DNA of 64,000 nt, taken from positions 186,001 to 250,000 of the forward strand of contig NZ_AEEB01000022.1 of assembly GCF_000179775.1 (NCBI RefSeq), read 5' to 3'. The position numbers and the translations under genes were made by a program. The DNA is from Ahrensia sp. R2A130. Its GTDB lineage: Bacteria > Pseudomonadota > Alphaproteobacteria > Rhizobiales > Rhizobiaceae. A model generated the notes under the pieces. That model searched no databases. It was not told the DNA's origin and saw nothing but the letters and a program-made list of their open reading frames with translations. Positions within the stretch are counted from its first letter, which is position 1. Every line of letters starts with the position of its first letter. Below, piece by piece: positions 27,929 through 36,737 of this stretch.

Positions 27929-28580
27929 GGATCGCCAGCCTGCCGTGGTTCAAAACCATGCGCCGCGCGTTTACCTGATCCATCAGCGCAAGGTCGTGGG
28001 TCGCGATGACGACAGACGTGCCGGAGCGGTTCAACTCTATGAACAGTCGCAGCAACCGACGCGCCAATGTCGGGTCGAGGTTGCCGGTCGGTTCATCCGC
28101 CAGCAGCAGTTCAGGCTGGTCGATCAAGGCTCGTGCGACAGCAGCACGTTGTTGTTCGCCACCAGAAAGGACGGAGGGACGAGCGTGAATGCGCGCGGAC
28201 AGGCCAACCCACTTCAACAGATCGATCACATCACGCCGATAGCGAACTTCTTCGACACCGCGCACCCGCAACGGCAGGGCGACGTTTTCGTAAAGTGTGA
28301 GATGTTCCAGCAAGCGGAAATCCTGAAACACGATGCCAATGCGGCGGCGAAGCGCAGGAAGGCTTTCACGATCCAGCATGGCGCTGTCCTGTCCAAACAG
28401 TTCCACCTTGCCCCGCGTCGGTTTCATGGACGCGAACAGCAGCCGCAACAGGCTGGTCTTGCCCGCACCTGATGGGCCTGTAAGAAACTGGAACGAGCCT
28501 TTGCCGATGGTGAAGTTGAGGTCGCGCAGCACCTCTTCGCCCGCTCCATAGCGAACGCCGACTTCATCGAATCGGATCAT
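27921..28580 (-). CDS. ftsE: Cell-division ATP-binding protein FtsE
   Basis: 219 aa. Walker A GPSGAGKTS, Q-loop VFQDFRLLEHLTLYENV, signature LSGGEQQRAAVARAL, Walker B LLLADEPTGNLD, H-loop IATHD; the EQQ variant of the signature is typical of FtsE. Operon with ftsX. A perfect CtrA-type box lies 60 bases upstream of the ATG. Confidence 0.93.
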   Translation of the reverse strand: MIRFDEVGVRYGAGEEVLRDLNFTIGKGSFQFLTGPSGAGKTSLLRLLFASMKPTRGKVELFGQDSAMLDRESLPALRRRIGIVFQDFRLLEHLTLYENVALPLRVRGVEEVRYRRDVIDLLKWVGLSARIHARPSVLSGGEQQRAAVARALIDQPELLLADEPTGNLDPTLARRLLRLFIELNRSGTSVVIATHDLALMDQVNARRMVLNHGRLAIHD

Positions 28581-28639
28581 GCGGCGCTCCCTCTTGAAGT
28601 GCGGTCGGTTTATCGGATGCAGCGTTCACCCCTGCACGG

Positions 28640-28655
28640 TTAAATCGTGGTTAAC
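28640..28655. promoter_or_regulatory. Candidate CtrA binding site between ftsE and the zinc-ribbon gene
   Basis: TTAA-ATCGTGG-TTAAC: an exact TTAA-N7-TTAA(C) full site for the cell-cycle regulator CtrA, in the divergent promoter region of ftsEX and the MJ0042 protein. Confidence 0.55.
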
Positions 28656-28775
28656 ACGGTATAAAGATCGGCTCCACAGCCGGGTTTTGGAAGCGAAGCA
28701 TTAACCATTTCCATTCATAAATAGGCGGTATCAAGACGCCCTCTTTGCGTCTGCCAGACGTGAGTGAGTTTCGCT

Positions 28776-29477
28776 ATGACCGTGATCTGCCCAGCCTGCG
28801 ACGCCCGTTTCCGCGATCCACCGCAAGAGATCGTCGTGAAAGCGCGTCCGCTGCAATGCAGCGCCTGCGATCACGAATGGACACCCGTTTCTGAAACGAC
28901 AGGCCGCATGATCGTAGCAGCCCCTTCCATGGATCCGACCATGGAAGACCTGATGGACACCGCTTGTCGGGACCGGAATCTGCCTGTCATTGCCGAAGAA
29001 CGGCCTGAGCCGATCTTCGTGGATTCACTGCCGCCCGAAGCTATCCCTTCCGCACCGTGGCCGAAAACTGCTCTGGCCGGTCTTTGCCTGCTCATGGTTG
29101 GCGTTTTGGGCGTTGGCTTGAAAGACACGATTGTGGAGAACGTACCGCAGTCAGCACAGGTCTATCGTGCTGCCGGTCTTCTGTCCGATCATCCGGGTCT
29201 AAAAATCGCGCGGGTGACCACGGTGAAGGAAACCCGCGACGGTATCCGCAAACTTATCGTGCGCGGTGAAATCGAGAACGTCGCTTCAGGTCCCGTTCCC
29301 GTGCCGTCTCTCGATCTCGTCATGTTGGGTGAAGGTTCAGACAAACTGTACCAATGGACCGTCACCGCATCAGCGTCACAACTGGGCGCTGGTGAAAAAG
29401 GTCGCTTCACAGCGGTCGCCCACGGTTTCCCCGAGGGCGTGCGCGATGTAAAGGTGAGCTTTACGCCGCCAAAATAG
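28776..29477 (+). CDS. MJ0042-type zinc-ribbon membrane protein
   Basis: 233 aa from ATG 28776; an upstream ATG at 28764 adds four residues. The N-terminus is an MJ0042 zinc ribbon: CPACDARF and CSACDHEW hold the four Cys. A membrane helix (ALAGLCLLMVGVLGVGL) sits mid-protein and the C-terminal part is a predicted periplasmic beta-sandwich (VRGEIENVASGPVPVPSLDL). Divergent from ftsE and followed by hpt after 11 bases. Function unknown. Confidence 0.82.
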   Translation: MTVICPACDARFRDPPQEIVVKARPLQCSACDHEWTPVSETTGRMIVAAPSMDPTMEDLMDTACRDRNLPVIAEERPEPIFVDSLPPEAIPSAPWPKTALAGLCLLMVGVLGVGLKDTIVENVPQSAQVYRAAGLLSDHPGLKIARVTTVKETRDGIRKLIVRGEIENVASGPVPVPSLDLVMLGEGSDKLYQWTVTASASQLGAGEKGRFTAVAHGFPEGVRDVKVSFTPPK

Positions 29478-29488
29478 CGAACACCCCC

Positions 29489-30085
29489 ATGAATGACACC
29501 GCACCCGATGCTTCAAACGAAATCGTGGTGCGGGGCAAACGCATCTCGACACTGTTTTCACCGGAACAGATCAACGAGCGTAATCTCGCCATGGCAGAAG
29601 CGATGGCGGAGGCAGCAGCCGACACCACAAACCACCGCATGAAACGCGACCTGCTGGTGATCGCGGTTCTCAAAGGCTCCTTCATTTTCGCAGCTGATCT
29701 CATCCGCGCTATGCATCTGCGCGGCATGGCGCCAGAGGTCGAGTTCATCACCCTGTCATCCTACGGCAAGGGCACAGAATCGGTGGGCGTCACCATCGTG
29801 AAAGACATCGACAGCGATCCCAGAGACCGCGATGTGCTGCTGATCGACGATATTCTGGAGAGCGGCAACACGTTGAAATTCGCCCGCGATCTGATGATGG
29901 AACGCGGTGCGGCAAGCGTTGAAATTGCAGTGCTTCTGGACAAGCGGTCCAAGCGAAAAGCCGATATAAACCCAGACTATACGGGCTTCGTTTGCCCCGA
30001 TCACTTCGTCGTCGGCTACGGCATGGATGTCGCTTACGCCTTCCGCGAACTTCCCTTTGTGGGTGTCGTCGAAGGTGATGCCTGA
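29489..30085 (+). CDS. hpt: Hypoxanthine phosphoribosyltransferase
   Basis: 198 aa. Type I phosphoribosyltransferase: the PRPP loop is RDVLLIDDILESGNTLKFA, preceded by LLVIAVLKGSFIFAADLIRAM and EFITLSSYGKGTES (flexible loop), and followed by LDKRSKR. Salvages hypoxanthine/guanine to IMP/GMP. Eleven bases after the zinc-ribbon gene, so probably the same transcript. Confidence 0.93.
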   Translation: MNDTAPDASNEIVVRGKRISTLFSPEQINERNLAMAEAMAEAAADTTNHRMKRDLLVIAVLKGSFIFAADLIRAMHLRGMAPEVEFITLSSYGKGTESVGVTIVKDIDSDPRDRDVLLIDDILESGNTLKFARDLMMERGAASVEIAVLLDKRSKRKADINPDYTGFVCPDHFVVGYGMDVAYAFRELPFVGVVEGDA

Positions 30086-30093
30086 AGCAGAAA

Positions 30094-30151
30094 TTAACAG
30101 GAATTAACGCAGCGTTTACGTTTCGTTAACCAGCCTTTCGCCATGGTTAAC
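30094..30151 (+). promoter_or_regulatory. Cluster of TTAA half-sites upstream of cpdR
   Basis: TTAACAGGAATTAAC (30094-30108) is a CtrA-like pair with a 6- rather than 7-base spacer; GTTAAC recurs at 30125 and 30146. The clustering suggests cell-cycle control of cpdR but the spacing is not canonical. Confidence 0.3.
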
Positions 30152-30153
30152 AC

Positions 30154-30570
30154 ATGGCAAGGATTCTACTCACAGAAGATGATTCGGCAGTGCGCGCCTT
30201 CGTTGCTCGCGCACTTGCGGCTGACGGTCATACCGTCACCGAAGCCGATGATGGTGAAGACGGTTACGACCGCCTGATCGAACATGAGGGCGATTTCGAC
30301 CTTTTGCTTACAGATGTGAAAATGCCGTTCATGGATGGTATCGAACTCGCCGAGCAGGCCGCCAAACATTATCCCGATCTCAAAATTCTGATGATGACCG
30401 GCTATGCCGACCAGCGCGAACGGGCCGATAATCTCGATGCGATCATCATCGATGTGGTCTCGAAACCCTTTACGTTGAAGCACATTCGCCAGGCGGTGAA
30501 CTCCGCCTTGCAGGGCCGAACGGTTCCTTCAAGGATGCGCGACGACGAGAACTTGGCCGCGACGGGCTAA
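30154..30570 (+). CDS. cpdR: Response regulator CpdR
   Basis: 138 aa single receiver domain. Acidic pair LTEDD, phosphoacceptor Asp in LLLTDVKMP (near 54), Thr in MMTGYA and Lys in VSKPFT (near 105). CpdR steers ClpXP to the pole and its substrates, including CtrA, in the alphaproteobacterial cell cycle, and is dephosphorylated through the CckA-ChpT relay. The C-terminus is about 18 residues longer than the usual 118-120 aa. Confidence 0.9.
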   Translation: MARILLTEDDSAVRAFVARALAADGHTVTEADDGEDGYDRLIEHEGDFDLLLTDVKMPFMDGIELAEQAAKHYPDLKILMMTGYADQRERADNLDAIIIDVVSKPFTLKHIRQAVNSALQGRTVPSRMRDDENLAATG

Positions 30571-30654
30571 AGGCCTTCTCCCTCTTTTGCCCGTCGTAGC
30601 CGTTCTTTTTATTGGATAAATCGTCCTCCCGCCAAAACTTCGGGAAAACAGCTG

Positions 30655-31497
30655 CTATTTTAGCGAAAACAGCCGGTTTTCCAGATTTTGGAAGCCGATT
30701 TCGTAGTTTTTCGCCTTGAAAATCGACATCAAATCTCGCTCCCAGAGCGCTTCGTGAGCAACCTCGATGAGGATGTGTTTCGGCAACAACTCATCCGGCA
30801 CAGAATCGAAAAACGAGGCCAGCGCCCGGTCTTCAAAACCCTCCACGTCGATCTTCAGCATATCGATTTTCGACACACCACTTTCCATCACGATATCCAG
30901 CAATGGGCGCACCGAAACCCGTTCGCTCACCTTCGCATTCGCCGTGCCTTCCGGCAGCAATGACGTGTGGCCGATATTGGAACCACCATCGGACCACAGT
31001 TCCATTTCGCTAACTTCAGGACCGGCAGCGGCCTGAAATACATGGCTGGTCGGCAAACCGTTGGCAGCGAGGTTGAAGCGCAGTTTCTCCACCGTGCGTG
31101 GATGTGGCTCCAGCGCAATGAGCGTGGCATCACCACCGCATCTGGTGCCGACGAAACAGGAGTAGGAACCGACATTCGCGCCGATATCAACGAACACCAT
31201 GCCGGGTGTCAGATGAGGCAAAAGCGCCTCATGCTCTTCCCGTTCAGGTAAGTCCGAACGCCCGAATATGATGCGGTCGCAATGGTTTTCCGAAGGGTAC
31301 AGCCGCAGCTTCATGCCCTCAAATTCCACGTCAAATGGACCCGCAACAGGCCGCGCGAATTTCTTCCGCAGCTTCTGCCGCCATTTCGCAGGCATCACCC
31401 GCCAGTCTGAAACCGACCAGCGGAACCGCTCAGAAAACGTCGCCGTGTAACGACCAAACGGCGTTACCGTGTCGAGCGTCGCCCCCTTACCGACCAC
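30655..31497 (-). CDS. FkbM family SAM-dependent methyltransferase
   Basis: 280 aa from a GTG at 31497, chosen because AAGGAG stands six bases upstream; the ATG at 31545 lacks a ribosome site and would overlap the channel gene by 59 bases. FkbM markers: FVDIGANVGSYSCFVG (motif I), LIALEPHPRTVEKLRFNLAANG, and IDMLKIDVEGFEDRAL. Members methylate sugars or other small molecules; the substrate is unknown. Overlaps the stop of the MscS gene by 11 bases, so probably co-translated. Confidence 0.85.
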   Translation of the reverse strand: MVGKGATLDTVTPFGRYTATFSERFRWSVSDWRVMPAKWRQKLRKKFARPVAGPFDVEFEGMKLRLYPSENHCDRIIFGRSDLPEREEHEALLPHLTPGMVFVDIGANVGSYSCFVGTRCGGDATLIALEPHPRTVEKLRFNLAANGLPTSHVFQAAAGPEVSEMELWSDGGSNIGHTSLLPEGTANAKVSERVSVRPLLDIVMESGVSKIDMLKIDVEGFEDRALASFFDSVPDELLPKHILIEVAHEALWERDLMSIFKAKNYEIGFQNLENRLFSLK

Positions 31498-33928
31498 CGC
31501 CGTCTCCTTTTCCGCCAGCGGCAGCCATCGCTTCTTCTTCGGCATCTATGACGGAACGGGCTGCGGCAGTGACCGCCTTTTTCTCTTCTTCATTAAGCCG
31601 GTCGCTGTTGGCATCTTCGGCCAAACGCACCGTCACCTCTTTATGGGCAAAGTGGATGCCTTCGCGGGCAAACAGATCCTGAATGCTTTCATAGACCACC
31701 TTGCGGGTGACGAATTGTTCGCCGGGCTTGGTCATGAATTTCACACGAATGATCATCGCGCTGTCTTCCATCTTATAGACGCCCTGGCTTTTCAGCGGCT
31801 GCATGAAGGTGTGGCCGACCTGCGGATGGTCCAGCAGTTGTTGACCCAATTTTTTCACCAGCTTGCGGACCTTTTCCGTATCGGTGTCATAGGTCACCCG
31901 CAGCGGCAGTTTCATCAGCACCCAATCGCGGGAATAGTTGGTGAGCTGTTTGATCTCGCCGAAGGGCAATGTGTGCAGCGCGCCGAGGTGGTGGCGAAGC
32001 TGGAAGGAGCGAACGGAAATTTTTTCCACCGTGCCTTTGATGCCTTCGATCTCGACATATTCCCCGCGCCGGAATGCATCGTCCAACAGGAAGAACGCGC
32101 CGGAGAACATGTCCTGAATGAGCTTTTGCGAACCGAAACCAACGGCAATACCCACCACACCGGCACCAGCGAACAGAGGCCCGATATCAACGCCGAGTTC
32201 CGACAGCACGATCATCAGCGCAATCGACACGATGATGGAAATCAACACGTAGCGCACGATGGGCAGCAGGGTCGCCATGCGCGATGCGCCAGCGCCGCCG
32301 CCTTCACCTTCGCCAGCATCTTCTGTTGGCATACCACCTTCAGCTTCCATTCTCCGGTCGACGAACAGACCCACAGCACGATAGGCAAACCACCCCAAAG
32401 CACTGACCAGAATGATGTCGAGGAAAGACGCCCACCAGTTATTTTGCGCCATAACATCGATGCCCCAGATGCGGCCCAATTCGCCCAGCGCAAACACGAT
32501 CACAATTGCTCCGACCGAGCGTTCGATCAATCCGCGCAGCAGCGGCTGATATTCGAATTGAACCTCGGCTTCTTCGGCAGGCGGCGCACCGGCTTCGGCC
32601 ACCAACATTTCCTCACCCTCTTGCGGGGGAATTACATCATCTTCTTCTTCGCCATCATAGTCAGCCCGCATTGCAGCAGCAGCTATAGCGGCCTGCTCTC
32701 GTTGCCGCTCGAGTTCCATCGCTTGGCGCTCATAAAACTTCTGCTCACGGCGTTGGTAGAGAAGCTGGATGACCAGCAGTGCCACGCCCTGTGCGATCAG
32801 CGCCGCATAAGAGACGACAAAAGGCCCGATGATGAAGGCACCAGCGTTCGGCTGAAGCGATGCAACCCGCCACGTGAACATGACAAACGCAGCAATTGCG
32901 TAGATGACAATAAAAGGCGGAACCAAACGCGCCAAATTCGTGCGCGCCTTGTAAAACGCCATGCCAGCAGAACTTGGTGCAACGACGTGAGACAGCGCAC
33001 GCCAGTTTATCACCGTGATCAAAATCAGCATCGAAACTGCAAAACCGGCATTGAAGATATATAGAAGCTGCGCTTCACCAAGCGACAAAAGGCCGTTGCC
33101 GTTGAATTCGCCGTTGCCTGAATTGAAGCCGATCAACACAAAAAAGCGGGTTATGGCGGTTGCAACCAGCACCAGCGCCACCATCACCCACCAATGCAGG
33201 TGCATCCGCTTCGCTTCTTCATCGCTGAGATTGACCAAGCGATGCTTCGGCGCGTCATACGCCAGCAAGTTCCATGACACGCCGTAACGCAACATTCGGT
33301 AGATGGCGTAGGCGATGATGATTTCGACGGTGACGATGCGAGTTCGCGGATCACCATTGTGAAGCAGGATCGCGATAATGCCAGCGATCACCACGAACCC
33401 TAGCGCGAACAGGGCCGACATAAGCGCCCTGAACAAAAGATATCTGACCTTGTCTGCCGCAGTATGCGGTTCCGCGTGGTGCATATGGGAAAAGCGGCGA
33501 CGGGTAGCCTGAATAACCGAGCGCATGATGACCCAAGCTATGCCCAGCCCCAGAGCTGCATTGAACAGCCCATTATAAAGCCACCCCTTGCCACCCTTCG
33601 GCCCCATCTCTGCGGACAGAACCTTGCCCAGCGTTTCCGGCAGTTGCGGGGTAAGCGCCAAAATCTGCCTTACGCGCTCTCGAATTTTTAGCGCGCGCTG
33701 CGCATCGAACATCGACGTGTCCGGCGCAGCCTTGTCGTCCTGCCCCGGACGCACAACGATAACGGTTGAGCCGTCGCGTTTAGCGTCTTCAATAAGTTGG
33801 CTCAGACCATCTTTTGCGCCGTCCTCCGCCAGCAATTTACTGGCTACTCCCACTTGAGCAAATGACGGTTGAAGACCAGCCCCGATAAGAGACAGCGCGA
33901 TGAGGAATATGGATAAAATCTGTTTCAT
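31487..33928 (-). CDS. Large mechanosensitive channel (MscS family)
   Basis: 813 aa from ATG 33928, where a Sec signal peptide begins (MKQILSIFLIALSLIGAGLQ). A short periplasmic region is followed by many membrane helices, a charged loop (AMELERQREQAAIAAAAM) and the MscS core: pore helix GIAVGFGSQKLIQDMFSGAF, beta domain FRRGEYVEIEGIKGTVEKIS and NYSRDW. Gates on membrane tension to release solutes. The frame open to 34180 overlaps the divergent phosphatase gene and is not used. An acidic stretch (YDGEEEDDVIPPQEGEE) lies in the cytoplasmic loop. Confidence 0.9.
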   Translation of the reverse strand: MKQILSIFLIALSLIGAGLQPSFAQVGVASKLLAEDGAKDGLSQLIEDAKRDGSTVIVVRPGQDDKAAPDTSMFDAQRALKIRERVRQILALTPQLPETLGKVLSAEMGPKGGKGWLYNGLFNAALGLGIAWVIMRSVIQATRRRFSHMHHAEPHTAADKVRYLLFRALMSALFALGFVVIAGIIAILLHNGDPRTRIVTVEIIIAYAIYRMLRYGVSWNLLAYDAPKHRLVNLSDEEAKRMHLHWWVMVALVLVATAITRFFVLIGFNSGNGEFNGNGLLSLGEAQLLYIFNAGFAVSMLILITVINWRALSHVVAPSSAGMAFYKARTNLARLVPPFIVIYAIAAFVMFTWRVASLQPNAGAFIIGPFVVSYAALIAQGVALLVIQLLYQRREQKFYERQAMELERQREQAAIAAAAMRADYDGEEEDDVIPPQEGEEMLVAEAGAPPAEEAEVQFEYQPLLRGLIERSVGAIVIVFALGELGRIWGIDVMAQNNWWASFLDIILVSALGWFAYRAVGLFVDRRMEAEGGMPTEDAGEGEGGGAGASRMATLLPIVRYVLISIIVSIALMIVLSELGVDIGPLFAGAGVVGIAVGFGSQKLIQDMFSGAFFLLDDAFRRGEYVEIEGIKGTVEKISVRSFQLRHHLGALHTLPFGEIKQLTNYSRDWVLMKLPLRVTYDTDTEKVRKLVKKLGQQLLDHPQVGHTFMQPLKSQGVYKMEDSAMIIRVKFMTKPGEQFVTRKVVYESIQDLFAREGIHFAHKEVTVRLAEDANSDRLNEEEKKAVTAAARSVIDAEEEAMAAAGGKGDGGGR

Positions 33929-34003
33929 CGAAAGACCATGACCGCACCTCCAGCCCCTCGCAAGGCACTTGTCCCGGACGGCAGGCTTCTGCAGAAAGCA
34001 ACA

Positions 34004-34630
34004 ATGACATTTCCCCAACCTTTGGTCTTCCTGCGTCACGGCGTGACCGACTGGAACCGGCAAGCCCGCTATCAGGGCAGCACGGATATCGAGTTGTCGG
34101 CGGACGGACGACGTATGATGCTTGGTCAGGCTGCTTTGATCGAACGACTGTGCGATTTGGAGACGCTGGATCGCAACCAACTATTATTCGTGTCATCACC
34201 ACTTGTGCGCGCCAGACAGAGCGCCACAGAAATTGCCGCCCATATGGGGCGCCACGAAGATACTCTTCAAGTCGAAGACAGGCTTCGCGAACTGTCTATG
34301 GGGCGCTGGGAAGGACTGACCAGTCAACAGGTCAAAGACCGCTTCTACAAGGAGCGGAAAGGTCGCAAAACCAACCGGTGGACATTTGCAGCTGCAGATG
34401 GCGGTGAAAGCATGGCCGAGCGAGCAACCTCAATCATGCAAGCCGTAGCAGGGCTTCCACCCCACAGCATCGTCGTCACCCATGCTGTCGTGTTGCGCAT
34501 ATTGCTGCATGAATTGGGGCAACAACCGCAAGCAGAGGCAGCGCAAGCCGCGATCCCTCATCAAGGCCTTTATGTGCTCGACAAATCACAGTTTCAGCTA
34601 TTCGGGGAGGAAGGTGTTTCTGCTCTTTGA
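34004..34630 (+). CDS. Histidine phosphatase family protein
   Basis: 208 aa from ATG 34004, where conserved sequence starts (TFPQPLVFLRHGVTDWN); an ATG at 33938 is possible but leaves only 9 bases to the divergent channel gene. The catalytic His lies in LRHG, with ELSMGRWEGLTSQQV, GGESMAERA and the second His in VVTHAVVLRILL. Phosphoglycerate-mutase-like fold; substrate unknown (GpmB/CobC-like). Confidence 0.86.
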   Translation: MTFPQPLVFLRHGVTDWNRQARYQGSTDIELSADGRRMMLGQAALIERLCDLETLDRNQLLFVSSPLVRARQSATEIAAHMGRHEDTLQVEDRLRELSMGRWEGLTSQQVKDRFYKERKGRKTNRWTFAAADGGESMAERATSIMQAVAGLPPHSIVVTHAVVLRILLHELGQQPQAEAAQAAIPHQGLYVLDKSQFQLFGEEGVSAL

Positions 34631-34728
34631 ACCTCTGCACAAATCGTGTCACAGTTCCGTCAACATCCGTATCGTAGCGGATACGCGTGGCGGTGAGGCC
34701 ACGTTATGCGAGGCCAAGGGAGTTGGTG

Positions 34729-36720
34729 TTGGAACAAGGGCAGTCGCTGCGCGATAAAACTATCGCTGCACAGGCGCGTGGCGCCGATATTAGTGCCGAT
34801 GCGACGGCGCAACCCCACGACATCATACGCATCGACGATTTGCACATCTCCATTGATCTGAAGGGGGCTGATCTCGACGTGGTGCGCGGAACGTCTTTTC
34901 GCATTCCGGCTGGCAAGACCGTCGCACTGGTTGGAGAGTCCGGTTCTGGCAAGTCGATACTGTCGCAAGCCATTCTCGGTATTCTGCCCAATGTGGCACG
35001 CATTAAATCCGGCTCGATCTGGTACCGCGAATTACCTGACGACGCGCCGCTCGACCTAGCCAAATTGCACGACCGTGCTCCCGAGCGCGTAGCGCTCCGC
35101 GGCGGCAAGATGTCGATCATCTTTCAGGAGCCGATGACGTCCCTGTCGCCGCTGCACACCATCGGCAACCAAATCGGCGAAGCCTTCAAGCTGCACCGCG
35201 ATGTACCCGGCGGCATAGAGGGCGACGCGACGCGGGCAACCGTGGTCGACATGCTCGATCTGGTGGGCTTTCCCAATCCTGAAGCTGCCTACTCCATGTA
35301 TCCCATGGAGTTGTCCGGCGGCCTGCGCCAGCGCGCTATGATCGCCATGGCGTTGATCTGCCACCCCGCGCTTCTGATCGCTGATGAGCCGACGACGGCC
35401 CTCGATGTATCCATGCAAGCCCGCATTCTGGCGCTGTTGAAAAGCTTGCAGGAACGGCTTGGAATGGCCGTTCTTCTCATCACGCACGATCTCGGCGTGG
35501 TGGCCAATATGGCCGATGAAGTTGTCGTCATGTATCACGGGCAGATCATGGAAGCGGGCACCCGCGAAGCCATTTTCCGTGACCCGCAGCATCCCTATTT
35601 GAAAGCCCTGCTCGAAGCCGTGCCCGATCTTTCCATGGGCTACGACGAAAAGCTGCAATCGCTGCGCGACATCGACCACGAAATCCCAGCCTCGATGGCG
35701 GGCGGAGTATCGGCAGGCAGCGATCATGACAATGACCTTCTGCTTGAAGTGAAGAACCTGTCGAAGACCTTCATCGCCAAAAAGAACAAAGGCCTGTTCG
35801 GCAAGACTGCCACCAAAGTCCACGCCGTAGATGACGTCAGTTTTGAAGTTCGTCGCGGCGAATGTTTCGGGTTGGTTGGAGAGTCCGGCTGCGGCAAGAC
35901 CACGACACTGAAACTACTCGTCCGCGCGCTGACTTCAGACAGTGGCGAGGTGCTATGGCACGAAGGCAGAGACAGCACCGATCTGATGTCGATCAGCGAC
36001 AACCAGTTGCAGGAATTCCGCAAGAAATTGCAGATGGTGTTTCAAGACCCGTTCTCGTCGCTGTCTCCACGCTCCACCGTGCTGAACATTTTGCGCGAGC
36101 CGCTGGAAGTGCACAATATCGGCAACAGTGAAGAGCAGAAGCAATATGCAGCCGAACTGTTGCGGCTGGTGGGCCTAACGCCCACTTATCTTGGCCGCTA
36201 TCCACATTCCTTCTCCGGCGGTCAGCGGCAACGCATCGGCATCGCTCGCGCCCTCGCGCTTCGCCCGCAATTGCTTGTGTTGGATGAACCCGTCTCCGCG
36301 CTTGATGTTTCCGTACAGGCGCAGGTGCTGAACCTGCTGAAACAGTTACAGGCCGAACTCGGTCTCACCTACATTTTCATCAGCCACAATCTCGCGGTCG
36401 TCCGCTACATCGCGGACCGCATAGGTGTGATGTATCGCGGACAACTGGTGGAAATGGCAGCCCGCAGAGAACTGTTTGAAAACCCGGTCCACCCGTACAC
36501 AAAGGCGCTGCTGAAAGTGGTGCCCCACGCTGATCTTGATCACCCACTCGACTTCGAAGCCTACGAACAGGACACCGGCGAAGGCCCCGTCCATTTCCCA
36601 GCACCCTTCGAAGCCTCACATCCCGATGATGATCACACCATGACAATGGTGCGGTTATCGCCGACCCACACCGTGCGCGCCCTTGCAGGCACAACACCCG
36701 CAGATCTTACCCAGTCTTAG
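34729..36720 (+). CDS. Dipeptide/oligopeptide ABC transporter, fused double ATPase (OppD-OppF type)
   Basis: 663 aa from TTG 34729, preceded by AGGGAG at six bases; GTG at 34687 is the other choice, without a ribosome site. Two complete ABC domains in tandem: Walker A GESGSGKS (near 70) and GESGCGKT (near 385); signatures LSGGLRQRAMIAMAL and FSGGQRQRIGIARAL; Walker B LLIADEPTTALD and LVLDEPVSALD. Energises the importer encoded by the next three genes. Unlike most Opp operons the ATPase gene comes first and both ATPases are one polypeptide. Confidence 0.92.
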   Translation: MEQGQSLRDKTIAAQARGADISADATAQPHDIIRIDDLHISIDLKGADLDVVRGTSFRIPAGKTVALVGESGSGKSILSQAILGILPNVARIKSGSIWYRELPDDAPLDLAKLHDRAPERVALRGGKMSIIFQEPMTSLSPLHTIGNQIGEAFKLHRDVPGGIEGDATRATVVDMLDLVGFPNPEAAYSMYPMELSGGLRQRAMIAMALICHPALLIADEPTTALDVSMQARILALLKSLQERLGMAVLLITHDLGVVANMADEVVVMYHGQIMEAGTREAIFRDPQHPYLKALLEAVPDLSMGYDEKLQSLRDIDHEIPASMAGGVSAGSDHDNDLLLEVKNLSKTFIAKKNKGLFGKTATKVHAVDDVSFEVRRGECFGLVGESGCGKTTTLKLLVRALTSDSGEVLWHEGRDSTDLMSISDNQLQEFRKKLQMVFQDPFSSLSPRSTVLNILREPLEVHNIGNSEEQKQYAAELLRLVGLTPTYLGRYPHSFSGGQRQRIGIARALALRPQLLVLDEPVSALDVSVQAQVLNLLKQLQAELGLTYIFISHNLAVVRYIADRIGVMYRGQLVEMAARRELFENPVHPYTKALLKVVPHADLDHPLDFEAYEQDTGEGPVHFPAPFEASHPDDDHTMTMVRLSPTHTVRALAGTTPADLTQS

Positions 36721-36737
36721 AGTATGAAAGGCCAACC

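Noticed and set aside
30094..30108. Canonical CtrA box before cpdR
   Set aside because: Spacer is six, not seven, bases; kept only as a low-confidence cluster of half-sites.
31623..33064. Long + strand open frame opposite the MscS gene
   Set aside because: It is antisense to conserved channel sequence, His/Gln-rich in translation and has no family signature.
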